Origin: Coix lacryma-jobi var. lacryma-jobi
Lineage: Eukaryota; Streptophyta; Magnoliopsida; Poales; Poaceae
Length of the DNA stretch: 64,000 nt
Direction of reading: 5' to 3'
Assembly (NCBI GenBank): GCA_009763385.1
Contig: VDCT01000868.1
Location: forward strand, 248,001-312,000
Below are positions 19,633 through 33,063 of the stretch, piece by piece (the first letter of the stretch is position 1; every line of letters starts with the position of its first letter). The position numbers were made by a program, and so were the translations under genes. A model generated the notes under the pieces. It made no database searches. It was not told where the DNA came from and was given only the letters and a program-made list of their open reading frames with translations.

Positions 19633-21619
19633 ACTCCCAAGCTTACCTTTTGCTAGTCCCTTAGCAAATATTTATTTGAAATTGTTATTATGCCTTCATT
19701 ATATAAGAAAAAATCTTTATGATTTAGAGTTAATTATTCTGACTTTCTCATCTTACCTTTAACCATGGAGCTTTTGCCTTCCATGGGTCGTAACAATTGA
19801 AAGATAGAACAATCAGGTTAAGCACTGTATCTCTGATTCTTTGATCAACCTTTATTCTGGAGTTTATATATATATTTCAAAATAAAGCTCAAAGATTCCT
19901 TTGTATGACACTCTCAAATCGCTCTTTTATATTTTATGATTCCTCACTGATGCAATATTTCTTCTATAGATATATATGTAGAGTTTTAAGAAATAAAAGC
20001 ATATCTTACTAAGTAAAAGTTCAAAGTTTAGGAAGAAAATGTCATACTCATAGATCAAGACTTTAGAACATTTGAAATTTGTCATCTCTTGCTGGCATAT
20101 TGTAAATAGAGGAACCATGGGCTATCATTCTTTTCTCATACTTTATCATAATTCTTTTCTTTCTCTTTTATTCGAGGTGGTCGGACACTTGTCCTTTTTA
20201 TTTCCTCCTTCATAATTTTGCATAGACCATGCCTCTAACACAATAAACTTCGGAAGAGTGAATATTTTATAAAACATTCTTGATCTCTAGAGCATGATAA
20301 ATTTCTCAACTATAACTTAAAACTTAGAACAAAGCAAGTAGCCTTATTTTACAATTATATTAATGGCTCTAGGTAGGAATTCATGTTATGTCATACAGGA
20401 TCTCATCATGTATTTTTAATCTTTTCAAAAGTAAATCTCCAGAACTCTAGTATCTCTATGAATTAGATAAACAGCAGCTCAAACCTTTTTATATCATATC
20501 TCACATTATCTAGACTTTGGATCAAGTATTTGCATCCACAGGTTTAGGTTCAGAGTTTATTCGAACAACTAATCTAAAATTCAAGGAAAATTCAAGTTTA
20601 AACATTAAGTACTTAAGAAGGCAAGCATAAGTTCATTATTAATATGGGCATAAGTAGGTTCTTATCCACCTAGACATAAAATCTTTATTTAGTTTATAAC
20701 AGTATTTTATCTTAACTAATCTAACTAGATTGGACTAATATAAAAGATAGTGATACTTATCATGATAGCTGAGGGTCTCTCTCCAAGCTGGATCTTGACT
20801 TTAACTTTTCCTCAGAAGTTGAGTAGACTAATTATGACTTGAGTCCTTCTCTTCTTCTCCTCCTGCTGAATTCAAAGATAGACAACACAACTAGTGGAAC
20901 TTGATTAAGTGTTAGTAATAAATATTTGTCCATTTGTCTGGTTGTCTTTAAAAGCTCTTAAAATTATTTATGTTCTTTGTATCCACTAAGCAGAGTTTAG
21001 CAGTGTTCCTATAGTGCCTCTTAATGGTGAGCCTTCATGTGCCCACATATTTTTGTCTTTTCCTTAGGTGAGCCTTCATGTGCTCACATATTTTTGGTTT
21101 GTTTGAATTTATGAAAAACTTAAAGGGTAGAGATACTTATGGATACATGGGGGTGCCTTCCCCCAAGTGAATGTTGACGTAATCTTTTCGTAATGTAGTG
21201 AACATGTCCTTCTTCATTTAAAGCTTGATTGATGAAGATGTCCTGTGAAACTCAAATAGACAGCAAAACTGATGGAACACATTAAGCATTAGCGGTGGTC
21301 TTTAGATGTCTAGAGTTTTAGTAAGATCATCTCAAAACTTTATGTTTGTTATATATTTTTATAAGAGATCAGGCTACAGGATATAATGTAGAAGTAAATA
21401 TGCAAATGTATTATTATTATTTTATGCCTCCACAGAAAGTGTATACTCTCATGGGGCTTAGAATTTTCATATGTTGTTTCTGCTGTAGATATAATTGTTT
21501 AAGAAGTAAATATGATGCTAAAGATTTATCTAATGATGAATTTTAATACTAACGAAAATGATCATGCTTTAGTGCTAATAATGTGGTGATGAATTAATGC
21601 TAATGGTTTATGGATAACT
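19633..21619 (-). other. non-coding 3' region of nested A1 element
   Basis: It is collinear with 3301-6249 but without the foldback insertion; the empty site is near 20312. The terminal polypurine tract on the minus strand is TAAGCTTGGGAGT (19633-19645), with internal copies degenerate at 20780-20789 and better at 21159-21169. No coding sequence is seen. Confidence 0.65.
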
Positions 21620-23894
21620 ACCGAGTTACCTTCCGGCGAGGATTCGATGTTTATAGTCTATCGAACAGACTCCTTGTATGCTCTTTATTCTTCCTGGGTG
21701 CATCAGCAGATCCTGAGGAGGACCTTGATGATTGCACATCAGTAGAACTCTCTTTCTTTCTCCATACTTGCTTGACTGGTGACTTGTCTCCTTTACTTCT
21801 TCGTCCTTTGTTTCTTCCAATGGGATATCTTCGCTTCTGGTAACTTCTCCTTCATGGTCAGCCATCCATCCTTGATTTGTCGATTCTAGTTGTATCGGGA
21901 TGTGCGACGTCTCCTCCTTGAGTGATTTTCTTTCCCTGTACATTAGTGTCATAACTATTGAAGTAACAGCGTACCTTTTCTGTGAAGAACTGGAAGTGGA
22001 TCTTTCCGGATCTCATGTAGATGATGGCGCCAGTGGTGTTAAGGAAGGGTCTTCCTAGGATGATGTGAACGTCATCTTCTTTTCCCATGTCTAGTACTAC
22101 GAAGTCGGTGGGAACATAGTGGTCTTTAATTTGGATCATTACGTCTTTACTACCCCTCCGGGAATCGATAGGTTTGGTCCGCCAGCTGCAGCTGCACATA
22201 TGTTGAATACATAGGTCTATCTTATATAATTGCTCATACGTTACCTTAGACATTATGTTGACGCTTGAGCCAATGTCGCAAAACGTCTTGTTGAATGTGC
22301 TTCCTTCGATCTTGCAATCGATGGTGGGCACCTGGGTCATCTCTCTTGGCGAGGAATGGTGATACAAGAAGGTGGTCGACTCTGCTTGAGCAGAGCTGAC
22401 CATCCATAGTGTTTCTTGATGTGGTTGTGTAGTCTTGTTCTTCCTTCTTCTGTTTTATTCTTCCTCCTTGATGATGTGATGGTTGGATATTCGTTAGGGT
22501 GTCTGAGGGTGGACTTTGGTAGTAGTGCATGGCTCTTGAAGCTGAATTTCTCTTTGTTGCCTGTGATTGTGAAACAGATCTTGGCGCTGTCCGTGTAGAT
22601 GATGGCTTTGGTTGAGCTTAGGAACGTGGTGTCCAAGAATGATGGGTGCTCTTTCATTTTGACCTGTTTCAATGATACATAAAGTCTGCACACACATATG
22701 AGTTTTCCTACTCGTAACAATGTCTTCTAGAATTCCCAATGGTAGCACAGTGTCTGATCTGCAAGCTGCAAACACATGGTTGTATATAATAGAGGTGCAC
22801 CATGTATTTGTTCATATATTACCTTCGGCATAATGTTGACGCTTGCTCCAAGGTCACAGACCGCTTCTTCAAAACTGTGAGGTCCAATGTGATTGGAATC
22901 ACAGGTCTTCCTGGATCTCCTTTCTTTGGGGCAATGGAGTCATCCATCCATTCCCTTGAAGGTCTGGGTATGAGATGTCCTGCATCAAAGATGTCTACAA
23001 GATTTGCAGTTTCTAGTTCTTTTGGATTTCCTGGAATCTTACCGTTTTCAGTCACAGGGACTGAAGCTGCTAACTGAGATAATTGAGATTCTATCATTTT
23101 ATTAAAGCTATGCTGATTCTTTATAGCAGAAGTAAAGCTATCCATTCTAGTATTAATATTTTCGAGTAGTTTATCATTGGAAGCTATCTTCTTAGACATG
23201 TTATCAATAATTTTATTTTGATTAGATATCATCTCTCTCAAAGGTGGTTGGTTAAAAGTTTACCTTGGTAGTTACCTGAGTAGTTACCTGAGTAATTAGG
23301 CCTTGGTTGCTGGTTCCATCCTTGAGCTTGTTGAGGACGATAATTGTGTTATTGTTGATGTACTTTGCATCCTCTGAATTTCAGGGCAGTTGCTCCCTGA
23401 GTGTCTGTGCCTCCACACTCTTCACATGTCATCCGCGATTTGTAGATTTGATTGACGACTTCTCTCTTGGGAGTGTGTTCATCGAACTTCTTCATGAGTA
23501 GGTCAAGTTTAGCAGACAACATGTCTACTTCTTTTAGTTGATGTATTCCTCCCCTCTTGCGTGGTTGAGAGCGTTCCTCATTCCATCCTTGGTTCGAGGC
23601 CATCTTCTCTATGAGTGTAGTTGCATTGTTGATTGTGAGTGACAAGAATGATCCTCCAGCAGCGGCATCTACATTCTCTAAAGTACTCAAAGTGAGCCCG
23701 TGGTAGAAGGTCTGCATGAGTAGCCAATTCTCCATCCCATGGTGAGGGCATTCTGATATGTAGTCTTGAAAGCATTCCCAAGCTTCTGGGATTGATTCTT
23801 CATGTTGTTGTTGGAAAGTTGAAATCTTGGCATGGAGGGCATTTGTCTTGCCCACTGGAAAGAACTTTGCTAGGAAGGCGGTTGAACAGATCGC
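21620..23894 (-). pseudogene. Gag C-terminal part and two retropepsin domains of nested A1 element
   Basis: This continues the gag interrupted at 40963. In order on the minus strand: LAKFFPVGKTNALHAK and the rest of the gag domain (23880-23640), a cysteine pair CEECGG (about 23435), a coiled-coil-like stretch (23241-23040), then the first protease with its catalytic Asp at 22853-22855 (CDLGASVN) and an ILGHHVP segment in place of ILGRPF. The second protease has its Asp at 22275-22277 (FCDIGSSVNIM) and ILGRPFLNTTGAIIY near 22050. The tail to about 21620 is charged. Frame changes occur near 22870, 22700 and 22180. The same two-protease order as in the first A1 element shows that the duplication belongs to the family. 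Confidence 0.75.
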
Positions 23895-24965
23895 TGAAGG
23901 GTCGAGATGACGGACTAGAGGGGGGGTGAATAGTCCTTTCTAAAATTAATCATACCGGCTAACCGAAACAAATGCGGAATTAACAACTATCGGTCTAGCC
24001 AAGACTACACCCCTCTATCTATACTCTCAAGCACCTTATAAAAGATCCTAAACAAAGCAATTAAGGTGTCGGGCTAGCTAGAGCTCACCTAAACAATTCT
24101 AGCTTGCAAGGTTACACAAACTAAGCAACTAGTACTCAATCAATCGGGGAGCCCCTACACATGCCACTAAGCAAAAGCACAAAGCCTAAGCTCACTAGCA
24201 ATGCTCAATAACAAGGCTACACAAGCCAAATTAGAGAGCTCAACTTAGCTACACAAACTAAGCAATGTGACTAGCAAAACTACAAGTCAACTAGTCACTC
24301 ACGGGATTAACTTCTATGCTACACAAGCTAAGAAGGTAACTAGCATGCTACACAAGCTAACTAATTACAAGAGCAACTATACTAGCACAAGTTTATGAAC
24401 AAATAAATACAAGCTAGTGAATGAAGTTTGCAAACCACCGAGAAGATGAACACGAAGTTGACACGGTGATTTTTCTCCCGAGGTTCACTTGGTTGCCACA
24501 AGCTAGTCCCCGTTGTGTCGACCACACACTTTGGTAGTTCGACGGCTAATAGGCACCACACCTAGCTCGACACTCGAGCGCTGCAAGAACTCACCCACAA
24601 GTGAGGGTAACTCAATGACACGCTCTACTAGAGTTGCTCTTCGCTATCCCCACGGGGCGAGCACAATGCCCCTCACAGTCCTTCTCCGGAGCCACGCACA
24701 ATCTTCACGCGGCTTCACGACGGAGACTCGATCACCAAGCTGTCTAGGAGGTGGCAACCTCCAAGAGTAACAAGTACCACCGCTTGCAACACGAACACCT
24801 AGTGCCACTCGATGCAATCTCTCAAAGCAACGCACTAGAATCGCTCACTCGCAATAGATTCGCACACTAGCAAGCACAAGCGAGTTAGAGGGCTCCTAAG
24901 CACTCCCCAAGCATGGACACCAAGTCCCAAGGGTGCTCCACCTATCCCAAGGGCCGGCCACCCCT

Positions 24966-24975
24966 CTATTTATAG
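24966..24975 (-). promoter_or_regulatory. TATA box of C2 3' LTR
   Basis: CTATAAATAG on the minus strand lies within the symmetrical CCCTCTATTTATAGAGGG. The partner in the other LTR is at 39603-39612. Confidence 0.65.
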
Positions 24976-25014
24976 AGGGAGCCACAAACTAGCCGTTTTC
25001 CCTTCTCCCGAACT

Positions 25015-25390
25015 CCCACGCCTTCGGTCGTTCGTCCGTAACCACGACCAAAGGGTGCGGTACCACCGGCCTCAGGGTCGGTGGTAGGGTCGGTACTACA
25101 GGCCTCAGGGTCGGTGGTAGGGTCGGTACCACCGGCCTCAGGGTCGGTGGTAGGGTCGGTACCACCGAGGTTATGGCGGTACTACCTCTAGGCCAAAACT
25201 AGATCTACACAGAGAGCCCAAAAAACCACTTCGAACCTCGGTACCACCGACACCCCGGTCGTTACTACCGAGCCCGGTACTGCCGAGGTTATGGCGGTAC
25301 TACCGGTAGGCCAAAAACTCCCCCGAACAGAGAGTTTTGCGTTCTGCTCGCGGAGGGTCGGTACTACCGGCCTCAGGGTCGGTACCACCG
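25015..25390. repeat. GGTCGGT repeat array in C2 LTR
   Basis: Units of about 33 bp built from GGTCGGTACCACCGG, CCTCAGGGTCGGTGGTAG and variants follow one another three to four times, then loosen into GGTACTACCG words to 25390. It covers about 40-420 bp upstream of the minus-strand TATA box. The matching array is at 39660-40025. Confidence 0.75.
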
Positions 25391-26322
25391 ACTTCAGCAA
25401 ACTGACCTCCGCGCTAAAACGGCCATAACTCTTAGCTCCGAACTCTGATTTTGATGATCTTGGACATTTTGGAAAGCTTATTCAGAGGGCTACACATCCC
25501 ACATGAATACAAGATCCAAATCACAAAGGATTAGAACAGTTTTCCAATCCAAGATCCATCACTCCTCTTTTTCACTAAAGACTTCTCCGTAAACTCTCCG
25601 AGTTGATTCAATTCAACTCCAACACCTTCTCCTTTGCAAATGTGCCAACACCACCATGTACACCATCATGTGCATGTGTGTTAGCATTTTCACAAGCATT
25701 TTCAAAGGATTATCACTATCACTCATTACGCCACTTGATCCTAGCAACATCGCAAAGTTAGATCGCTCAAGTGGCACTAGATGACCGATATGCAAACAAG
25801 TTTGCTCCTCTTAATAGTACGGCCATCTATCCTAAATCCGGTCATAATCTTCTCTACACACCTATGACCGGTGAAATGAAATGCCCTACAAGTATACCTT
25901 TGCCTTGCGCATTCCATTCCATCTCCTCCATTTGTTGATGCAACACATGCACCAACCTCGATCAAATGATATGATCCACTTTATATCATCACATGACCTC
26001 CATGGTACATAGATCTTGACCTCACTTGCTCTTCACCATTGCTTCGGTCCTTCGGTGACAAGTCTTTGCTCAAGCCTCCCGACACTCGGTACCACCGGCT
26101 TCAAGCCTCCAACTTGCCCTTCACCTTCGCAACCGGTCCATCAAGCCAAGTCTTGCCTTGATCTTCACCATCTTAGCCACATGACTCCATGTCATGTCTC
26201 ATATGCAATAAGCTCCTTCATTGCTCATTCATATGTGAACTAATTCCTGTGTATCTCACATAAGCACATATTAGTTCACCTAGGTTGTCACTCAATTACC
26301 AAAACCAAACAAGGACCTTTCA

Positions 26323-28818
26323 ATCTCCCCCTTTTTGGTAATTGATGACAACTCTACAAAGATATGGAAATTAAGCTCTTTGGATTGTTTGTTACTTATC
26401 CAACATTAAGACCATATGAGAGAATTTGGATAAGCATCATACAACCCGACTTTGTAGTGATAACTCCCCCCATGTGTGCTCAAATGGTTTGGATTCAAGC
26501 TTGCACACATGCATAAATATGAAATTTGTGGGAGTGTTAGCACTACTAAGTGATGCTAAGGTATACAAGATAGAATTTTACCTTTGAAACGTGTAAACCA
26601 AACTTTTAATCATCCTTAGCATCAACCTTGCTAGAGACAAGTGAAACTAGATACCACGTGAGATCAACATTATAAACATGGTTCTAGTTACCACTTGCTA
26701 CGCTAAGACTATGCTCTAGATACCAAATAAAGGAAAACAATCATCATTCAAGTCTTAGCTCTAGCAAATATTGCACACAAGCATATAAGAATTTAGAACA
26801 TATGCAATGCAAGCAAGCAAATGTAATGCACAACCAAATGCATCAAAACATGTATTCATGAGCTTGCTCCCCCTACTTGTGTGCCCTCTTTGTCCAAGAA
26901 TTTTGATCCTTTTCCATTGTTCAATCTTGCTCCCTTTTGATCCATGTCCATCTTCTTTTCTTGACTTCTCCCCTTTGTTCTTGACATATCATAAATGACA
27001 TATCTTTGCCACAATTTCTCCCCCTTTGTCATTAATGACCACAAAAGGTATGCTTCTCTTGATACAAAGGGTTGACATTAGGGTAGATGGTTGACATTAC
27101 TTGAGTCTTCATTTTGATGGACACTACCATATATGTTTGAATGACACTACTTGTAGATGCCTCGTGAAGATGCATGAAAGCCACTTGTAGGATCTTTGAC
27201 CTTGATACCAATCGGTGGGGCACCTTCTTTTTTTAGCATGAGTCATTCACTTGATAAACTTGAGCTCTTGTTGGTGAGGGATGCTTTGCTTGATTTGATC
27301 ACTTAAAGTTGAGGATCACTTGAAGTCTTGTAGGATACCACATGAATGAAAGTTTAACTTGATATCCATTTGCATTATTATCTTCTTCTTGAACTCTTGT
27401 CATCTTCATGAGCTTCTCATTTGTGACTTGAACTAGGCAATATTGCACAAGATATCTAATTCGGTTTGCTCTAGAGTAAGCTACTTCACACATCTTTCAA
27501 TGGTTATCTTACTCATGTTGAATTAGACACTTGAATGTTCATCTTCTAGTCAAGTACTTGGGTTCACTAGCTCATGAACAAACTCATATACTAACCACTA
27601 GATCATATAATCAACACAATAGTGGTAGGCTATGAATTTAAACTTTCATTTGTTATGCATGATCCTATTAAGCATGTACTATATGCACTAATCGCATACT
27701 AGTAGGGATGAGTATGATCATGCACATTACAATGATCCTTTGCTATCTTGGAGTAGAGGATAGTCATTAGATTCATATTAAGCTCAATAGCATACCATAT
27801 AGCTGCCATAGATCCAGAATACAAGTGAAGTTAGTCCATTATATGCTATCTTGGTGCCAATATATATCAATTATAGCTGCTTCCATACTTCTATGAACTC
27901 ACTCTTGAATTGATCCACTAATATATTCATGTTGCTTCTGCTTCTTATCATTGTGATCTTGTTGCTTGCTTCATGACTTTGCTTCATTCATGAATGTCAC
28001 TCATGATTTGCTTCTCTATCTTGGTGTTGCTTGCTTTCTTTCTTGATCAATCTCTTGATTGCTCCAACTTAAGCATCTCCAATGATACTTTAGATCACCA
28101 CTTCCATGTTAGCCTTCCAAGCCTTGCTTGGTTTACCTACAAAAGCGGCAAGCCCCTACAAAAGGAGAAGTGACCTCTCTCCAAAGAATCATCCTTGATA
28201 CTCACTTGAATTGACTTTGATTGATTGATCCATTTGAACTCTTCTTGAAATGAGATTTTGAATCCTTCTTTGAGTTCTTTTCTTCTTCTCAAAAGATCTT
28301 CAACTAACACTAGGACTTGAGCTTCATCTTGATCTTGATCTTGGTCTTGATCTTCAATTTGAGTACCAACTGTGTGCCAAATACACTCCACAATCAAATG
28401 ACCTTTTACTCATCTTTGTCATGCTTCTAGCTCATCTCAAAACCAAACATTGGTCCCTCAACCACTTATAAACATGATTCCAACTTGAGGGCCTTTCAAT
28501 CAAAGTGACTCTAGATCAATCCAATAATTGTCACTTTTCTGGCAGATTCTGTCCTTCTCAAAGAAACATGCATATCTTAGTAGCTCATGATCATCAAATA
28601 GCAAGCTTCTTCTTCTATCATTTGCAAGCCTTCAAATATTTCCAATCAACCACCACAACTTGAACTTTTGCACTTGCATGTTGTAGCACATGGACTTCAC
28701 TCTTTTGTCTTGGCATTGGGTTTGGATAGCACTAAGCTTCATTACTTGACTCAATCATATAGTAATCATCATGAATCCAATTGAATCAAGCCTCCAATGC
28801 CATGGTACCTAAACACAA
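26323..28818 (-). other. 3' non-coding region of C2 element with polypurine tract
   Basis: Minus-strand CCAAAAAGGGGGAG (26325-26338) next to the LTR is the polypurine tract. The rest, up to the gag stop near 28819, is AT-rich with no domain that I recognise. Copia pol (integrase, reverse transcriptase, RNase H) should lie here and is absent. Confidence 0.65.
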
Positions 28819-29229
28819 TCATCCACTTTTTGATGGTACCCAAACTAGTTTGGGTCCTCTCAAGTTAGGTGCAACATACTTTGGCATAGCCTTAGTATGA
28901 GTAGCGGGATGTTTTGCAATAGCAACCAATGTGGTACCATTGTCATCCTTTCTAAGCACAATGTCATTATCAATTGAAATAGGCTTAGAAGTCATACCTA
29001 GGGGACATGAATTAGCCATGTGTCCCCTTTCTCGGCATGAGTAGCAAACTCTCTTGGATTGAGCCTTTCTTCCTTGCTCAAATGTTGCTTCTCATTGCCT
29101 TGCCTCTCATGAGTTGCTTGAGCCTTCTCTCAAGCTTGTTAGGACACTTCGAGGCAAAGTGTCCCATGTCACCATACTTGTAGCACTTGATGTGAGCCAA
29201 ATCTTTCTTCTTTTCTTCATTCTTGCTCA
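28819..29229 (-). pseudogene. C2 gag, C-terminal part with two zinc knuckles
   Basis: This is the continuation of the gag at 36939-38478 beyond the T1 insertion. A third knuckle at 29185-29144 reads CYKYGDMGHFASKC, with the second Cys replaced by Tyr. A fourth, CYSCRERGHMANSC at 29046-29005, is complete (CX2CX4HX4C). A frame change separates them. The chain ends in the conserved GPKLVWVPSKSG stretch seen at the Gag end of large plant copia elements. It would bind nucleic acid in the particle. Confidence 0.7.
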
Positions 29230-29234
29230 TCATC

Positions 29235-31950
29235 TGTGACACCCTAAAATTTGCCCTAAAAAAATAAAATGTGTTTCTTATTGAATTTTGGTGTGCATTT
29301 AATCTAGGATTAAATAATTTTCACAAAATTAAAAGCAGTTAGAAACATGATGTTGCATTCATGCCTCTGCATTTTATTTTTGAGATGAGTGGCTTTTGTC
29401 AAATCTTTTTTGAATTCAAATTTCATTTGAAAAGAGTTTGAAATGTGTTGAAAATAAAAAAAACAGCTTTTATTCCTCTCTCCCTCCCTTCTTGTTTTCG
29501 GCCCGAGCTGCCTTGCGGCCAACCCGCCGGCCTCTCCTTTCCCTCTCCCTTTCCGCAGTGGGCCGACTCCTCTCCCCTACCCTTTGCTGGCGCGGCCCGC
29601 AAGCCGGCCCAGCTCGCGCAGCTGCTTGCGCAACCGCTGCCCACACCTTCTCCCTCCCTTTCTTTCACTGACTCCGCGTCCCCACATGTCGGCGCCTCCT
29701 TCTTCCCCAACCCTGCGGTCTCTCTGCTCGGCGACCGCTGAGCGCAACCGCTCGCCTCCGCTCCTCCCGACGTGCGCTCGCTCCCACGTCCATGTTCCCC
29801 GCCTCGTCCATAAATCAGACAGCAACGCCTCCGCCCTCTCTTTCTTCCTCTCGTTCGCGCAGTGCCCTGACTGCCCGAGCACAGCTCGCACACCGCGCTA
29901 ACTCCGCCACCCGCCGTCGTTGCCCCATCTCCACGCTGCACCTCCGGCCGATTCGGCGCGGCAACATCACCTACACCGCGTAAGGAACCTCCCTGTGCTC
30001 TCGTTTCAGTTGCTACCGTCCGTTCCGCTCACACGACCTCGCCGTTGTAACAGAGAGCCCCGTCGGCCGCCACACACCACCATCCGCCGTCCCCGTGCCA
30101 TCTCCGCCAGGATTGTCGTCGCAGGGAGACTCGCCTTGATCCCCTCTCTCTCCCGTACCTTCCTTGTTCTGATTGGAGCACCCCAGGGGCTAATTTAGGT
30201 AGCGTCACCGCGGATTGCTCGCAGCCGGCAATGGGCCACCGCGGGATTTTTCCCCTCTGTCGCGCGCCGCTCCCCTCCCTCAGATCAAATCAGCGCCGTC
30301 CGCCTCTAATCCGATGGTCCGAGATCACCGATACCCCTTCCGGGTGAATTTGTTAAAGAACCCCCGAAGAAGCCGTGATTCAACCCGCGCTCCACCCAGA
30401 CTATTCACTGAGCCTTTGCAAACTTCCAACCAGGCCCTACGTTTCGGTTTATTTGAGGCGCAGTCCAGCCGGTTTTCAAATTTGTTTTATTTATTTAAAT
30501 CTGCAAAATCAAGTTTGAGCTTATTTACAAAATTGCCACTGCAATAAAACGCTTATAAAACCCACGTTTTAGCTCCGATTTGATACGTTCAACTTGCGTT
30601 AGATTCATTTCGAAAAGTTCTTTCAAACTAAATAACTTTCAATACTGTTTTCTGTAATTAAAATTTGAGTTAAATCTAATCTAGTAATTAGCGTCTTTAA
30701 TCTTGTTTAATTCATATCTTTTCCGTTTTAACTCCGATTAGCGTGATCTTCGTGTCTGTGTGATCGTAGTGAGACGTAGATCAGTTTTCAAAACTCTTTA
30801 TCTTATTTTCTTATGATTGATGTACTGTTCTAATTATAGGCTTTGTTTTGCTTTGCATGATTGGTATTGGATGCTTGTGTGGTGTCTTATGATCGAATGT
30901 CCAGTCGGTGAGATATGCGTTGGTGATCAAGAAGAAGTTTGTGATCAAGAGTTCAAGATCAAGAGTCAACCTTTGGAAGTATACAAGTCAATTGAAGAAG
31001 GATCTTGAGTTAAGGCAAGTATAGCAATCGAGTTTTTCTCTTCGCAATCATGATCATGTTACTTAATTAATGTTGCATCGAATGATAAATGACTTGCTAG
31101 CAACTTAAGAAATTATCTGTACAAGTGCCTTCGGGTTTTACAGTGCAACTGATGGGGGTTATATGGCTCTGGCTTTAGCTCAGTATGAGGACCTTTTCTA
31201 GCTTGTTAGAGGTTACCCTTGTGGCGCAAATGGGGGATAGCAGACTGGGGATTCCCTGTGACTGGTTGAATCACCCAGACTGACTAATGAACCTAGCGGC
31301 CCTAACTTGTTAGACGAACCTTTGAAAAGCTTCATCGTGAACCCTGCCGACTTTCCTTGGAAGTGAGTTAAGAGGCTGATCACCTCGGGCGAAAGGGCAA
31401 TTCACGTCTCACAGTGAAAGTGTACACCTTTGTGCAAAGTTTATTAAACTGATATATCAGCTGTGCTCACGGTCATGAGCGGACTTGCAGACCTTTTACA
31501 TTAAGATTATGACTTTTGTTGGTTAACATGTTCATATTTACCATTTTATGCTATCATTATTTATGTTACATTGATCATGAAACTTGGGATCTATATCACT
31601 TGTTGCTATACTTGTGGAGTTCGACATGGACTCACTCTTGCTTTTCCCCCACACCTCAGTCTCCATCAGAGTCGCGCAGCGGAAGCATGGTGATGACTCA
31701 GCTGAGTTTCCTAAGCTTAGGCTTGTGGTCAACCAGTCAGTTGTTCCCTGTGGAGTTGGTGTCTCCATCTGAAGATCAGAGTGTCTTTCCGCTATCTGCT
31801 TCTTAAGGTTATGTTCTTTGTTATATATATATGTTATATATGAGCATTGTCTTTCGATATTACCTTTTATTTGTGGCTATATGTGAGATTTGACTTCCTG
31901 GGCTCACATATGGTGTATACTTGGTTTTGTTCTTAAAACCGGGTGTGACA
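29235..31950 (+). repeat. 5' LTR of T1 element
   Basis: A 2716-bp LTR. A GC-rich pyrimidine-biased block (29470-30340) gives overlapping open frames on both strands that I regard as non-coding. A short frame ending EVCDQEFKIKSQPLEVYKSI (30900-31007) is repeated in the other LTR. The block GGCCCTAACTTGTTAGACG (about 31300) is shared with the T2 LTR. Confidence 0.85.
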
Positions 31951-31953
31951 AAG

Positions 31954-31965
31954 TGGTATCAAAGC
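31954..31965 (+). promoter_or_regulatory. primer-binding site, Met-tRNA type (T1)
   Basis: TGGTATCAAAGC lies three bases after the LTR end, one base off the common TGGTATCAGAGC site. Confidence 0.8.
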
Positions 31966-33063
31966 AATGCTGACTGTAGGACGCAAGCCTAGTTAGAAAC
32001 TGGCCGTTTTAAGCTTTTGAAAATTGCTATAGAACTCTTGTTCTATCAACCTTGATATTTTCTTCTCTATTGTAGCTTCTACCCTTGTTATTTGTCTCCT
32101 CCTTGTTGCTTATTTTAAAATCTTGATTCCATCCACACTCCTTGTCTTGATATTCTTTTAAAGTCCTATCTTACCACCTTCTTACTTCATTAGAAGTGGA
32201 GCTTAGAATCTTTGCCCTCTATATGAGAAGACGATAGTAGCGCAAGTCGAGTCACTGTTTGAAGTGTGAACCTTTATTGCTCTGTTGAGTTCACATTATG
32301 ATAATGTTTGTTTTGGATCTTTGTAATGAGTGCAATGATTTTGTGGGTTTCCTCACAATCTCATTTATGTTTAGTTGATAGGTTTTATGCATAGAAGGTT
32401 GGGTTTTCTGTTTCTTCTTTTCCTCTATCCTATCCTTTCGGAGCAGTCTGTCTTTGTCAGCTTTTCTCTGTTTATGTATGTTCAAAAATCATGGAACAAT
32501 TCTGGACACTAGTAGACTTCATGATCTTTCTCTGAGCGCAAGAACCACCCTGATAGCTGTTATGGTTTTGGAGTTATGAAATTCACAGTTGATGTATCTG
32601 TGCTGTCTGGAATCTGGAATAGTTTCTGTGTCTGCTGTTTTCGACGACCTTAACTACAGAATCTGGAAAAGTGTTCTACATGAAAGTTGTAGAGGATTTC
32701 ATAATCTTTCCATAAAGGTAAACTGCAACTTCATTGGGTAAACAGAACTCGAGTTATAGCTGTTTTACTGCACTGCTGTTTTGCTACTCGCGAGAAATTT
32801 CAGAATTCTTGTTCTTACCCTTACATATGAGTTTCTCTCTGGATATAAGAAGTTGGTTATGACTGTCAACATGCTGGAAATAATATGCAAGCTACCCTTT
32901 TATGTTCTCTAGTTGGTCCTTTCTTAAGGGGGGTAGTGCTTATTTTATCAACAGATATTGAAGTTGTGAGTTTCTCTCTCTCATGGTACTTCATGAGTAT
33001 GATCATCTATCCTTGCTCATGTTGCTTTTGTTGGTCACCTGATGACAGGAATTTGGCCACACC
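31966..33063 (+). other. leader of T1 element
   Basis: Non-coding AT-rich sequence between the primer site and the residual gag start codon. I see no domain in it. Confidence 0.6.

Larger units (their letters stand above)
23895..26322 (-). repeat. 3' LTR of C2 element
   Basis: This 2428-bp LTR has a TATA box on the minus strand (CTATAAATAG, 24966-24975) and a GC-rich GGTCGGT repeat array upstream of it (25015-25390). The first 500 bp are rich in CACAAGCTAA-type words without a regular period. Confidence 0.85.

Noticed and set aside
26338..28800. Possible copia pol in the C2 3' region
   Set aside because: I looked for integrase and reverse transcriptase motifs on the minus strand and saw none; only short frames are open. 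A profile search could still detect heavily decayed traces.
29423..30550. Overlapping Pro/Ser/Arg-rich frames on both strands, repeated at 34387-35550
   Set aside because: Same GC-rich LTR block in both T1 LTRs; no domains, and indels between the copies change the frames freely.
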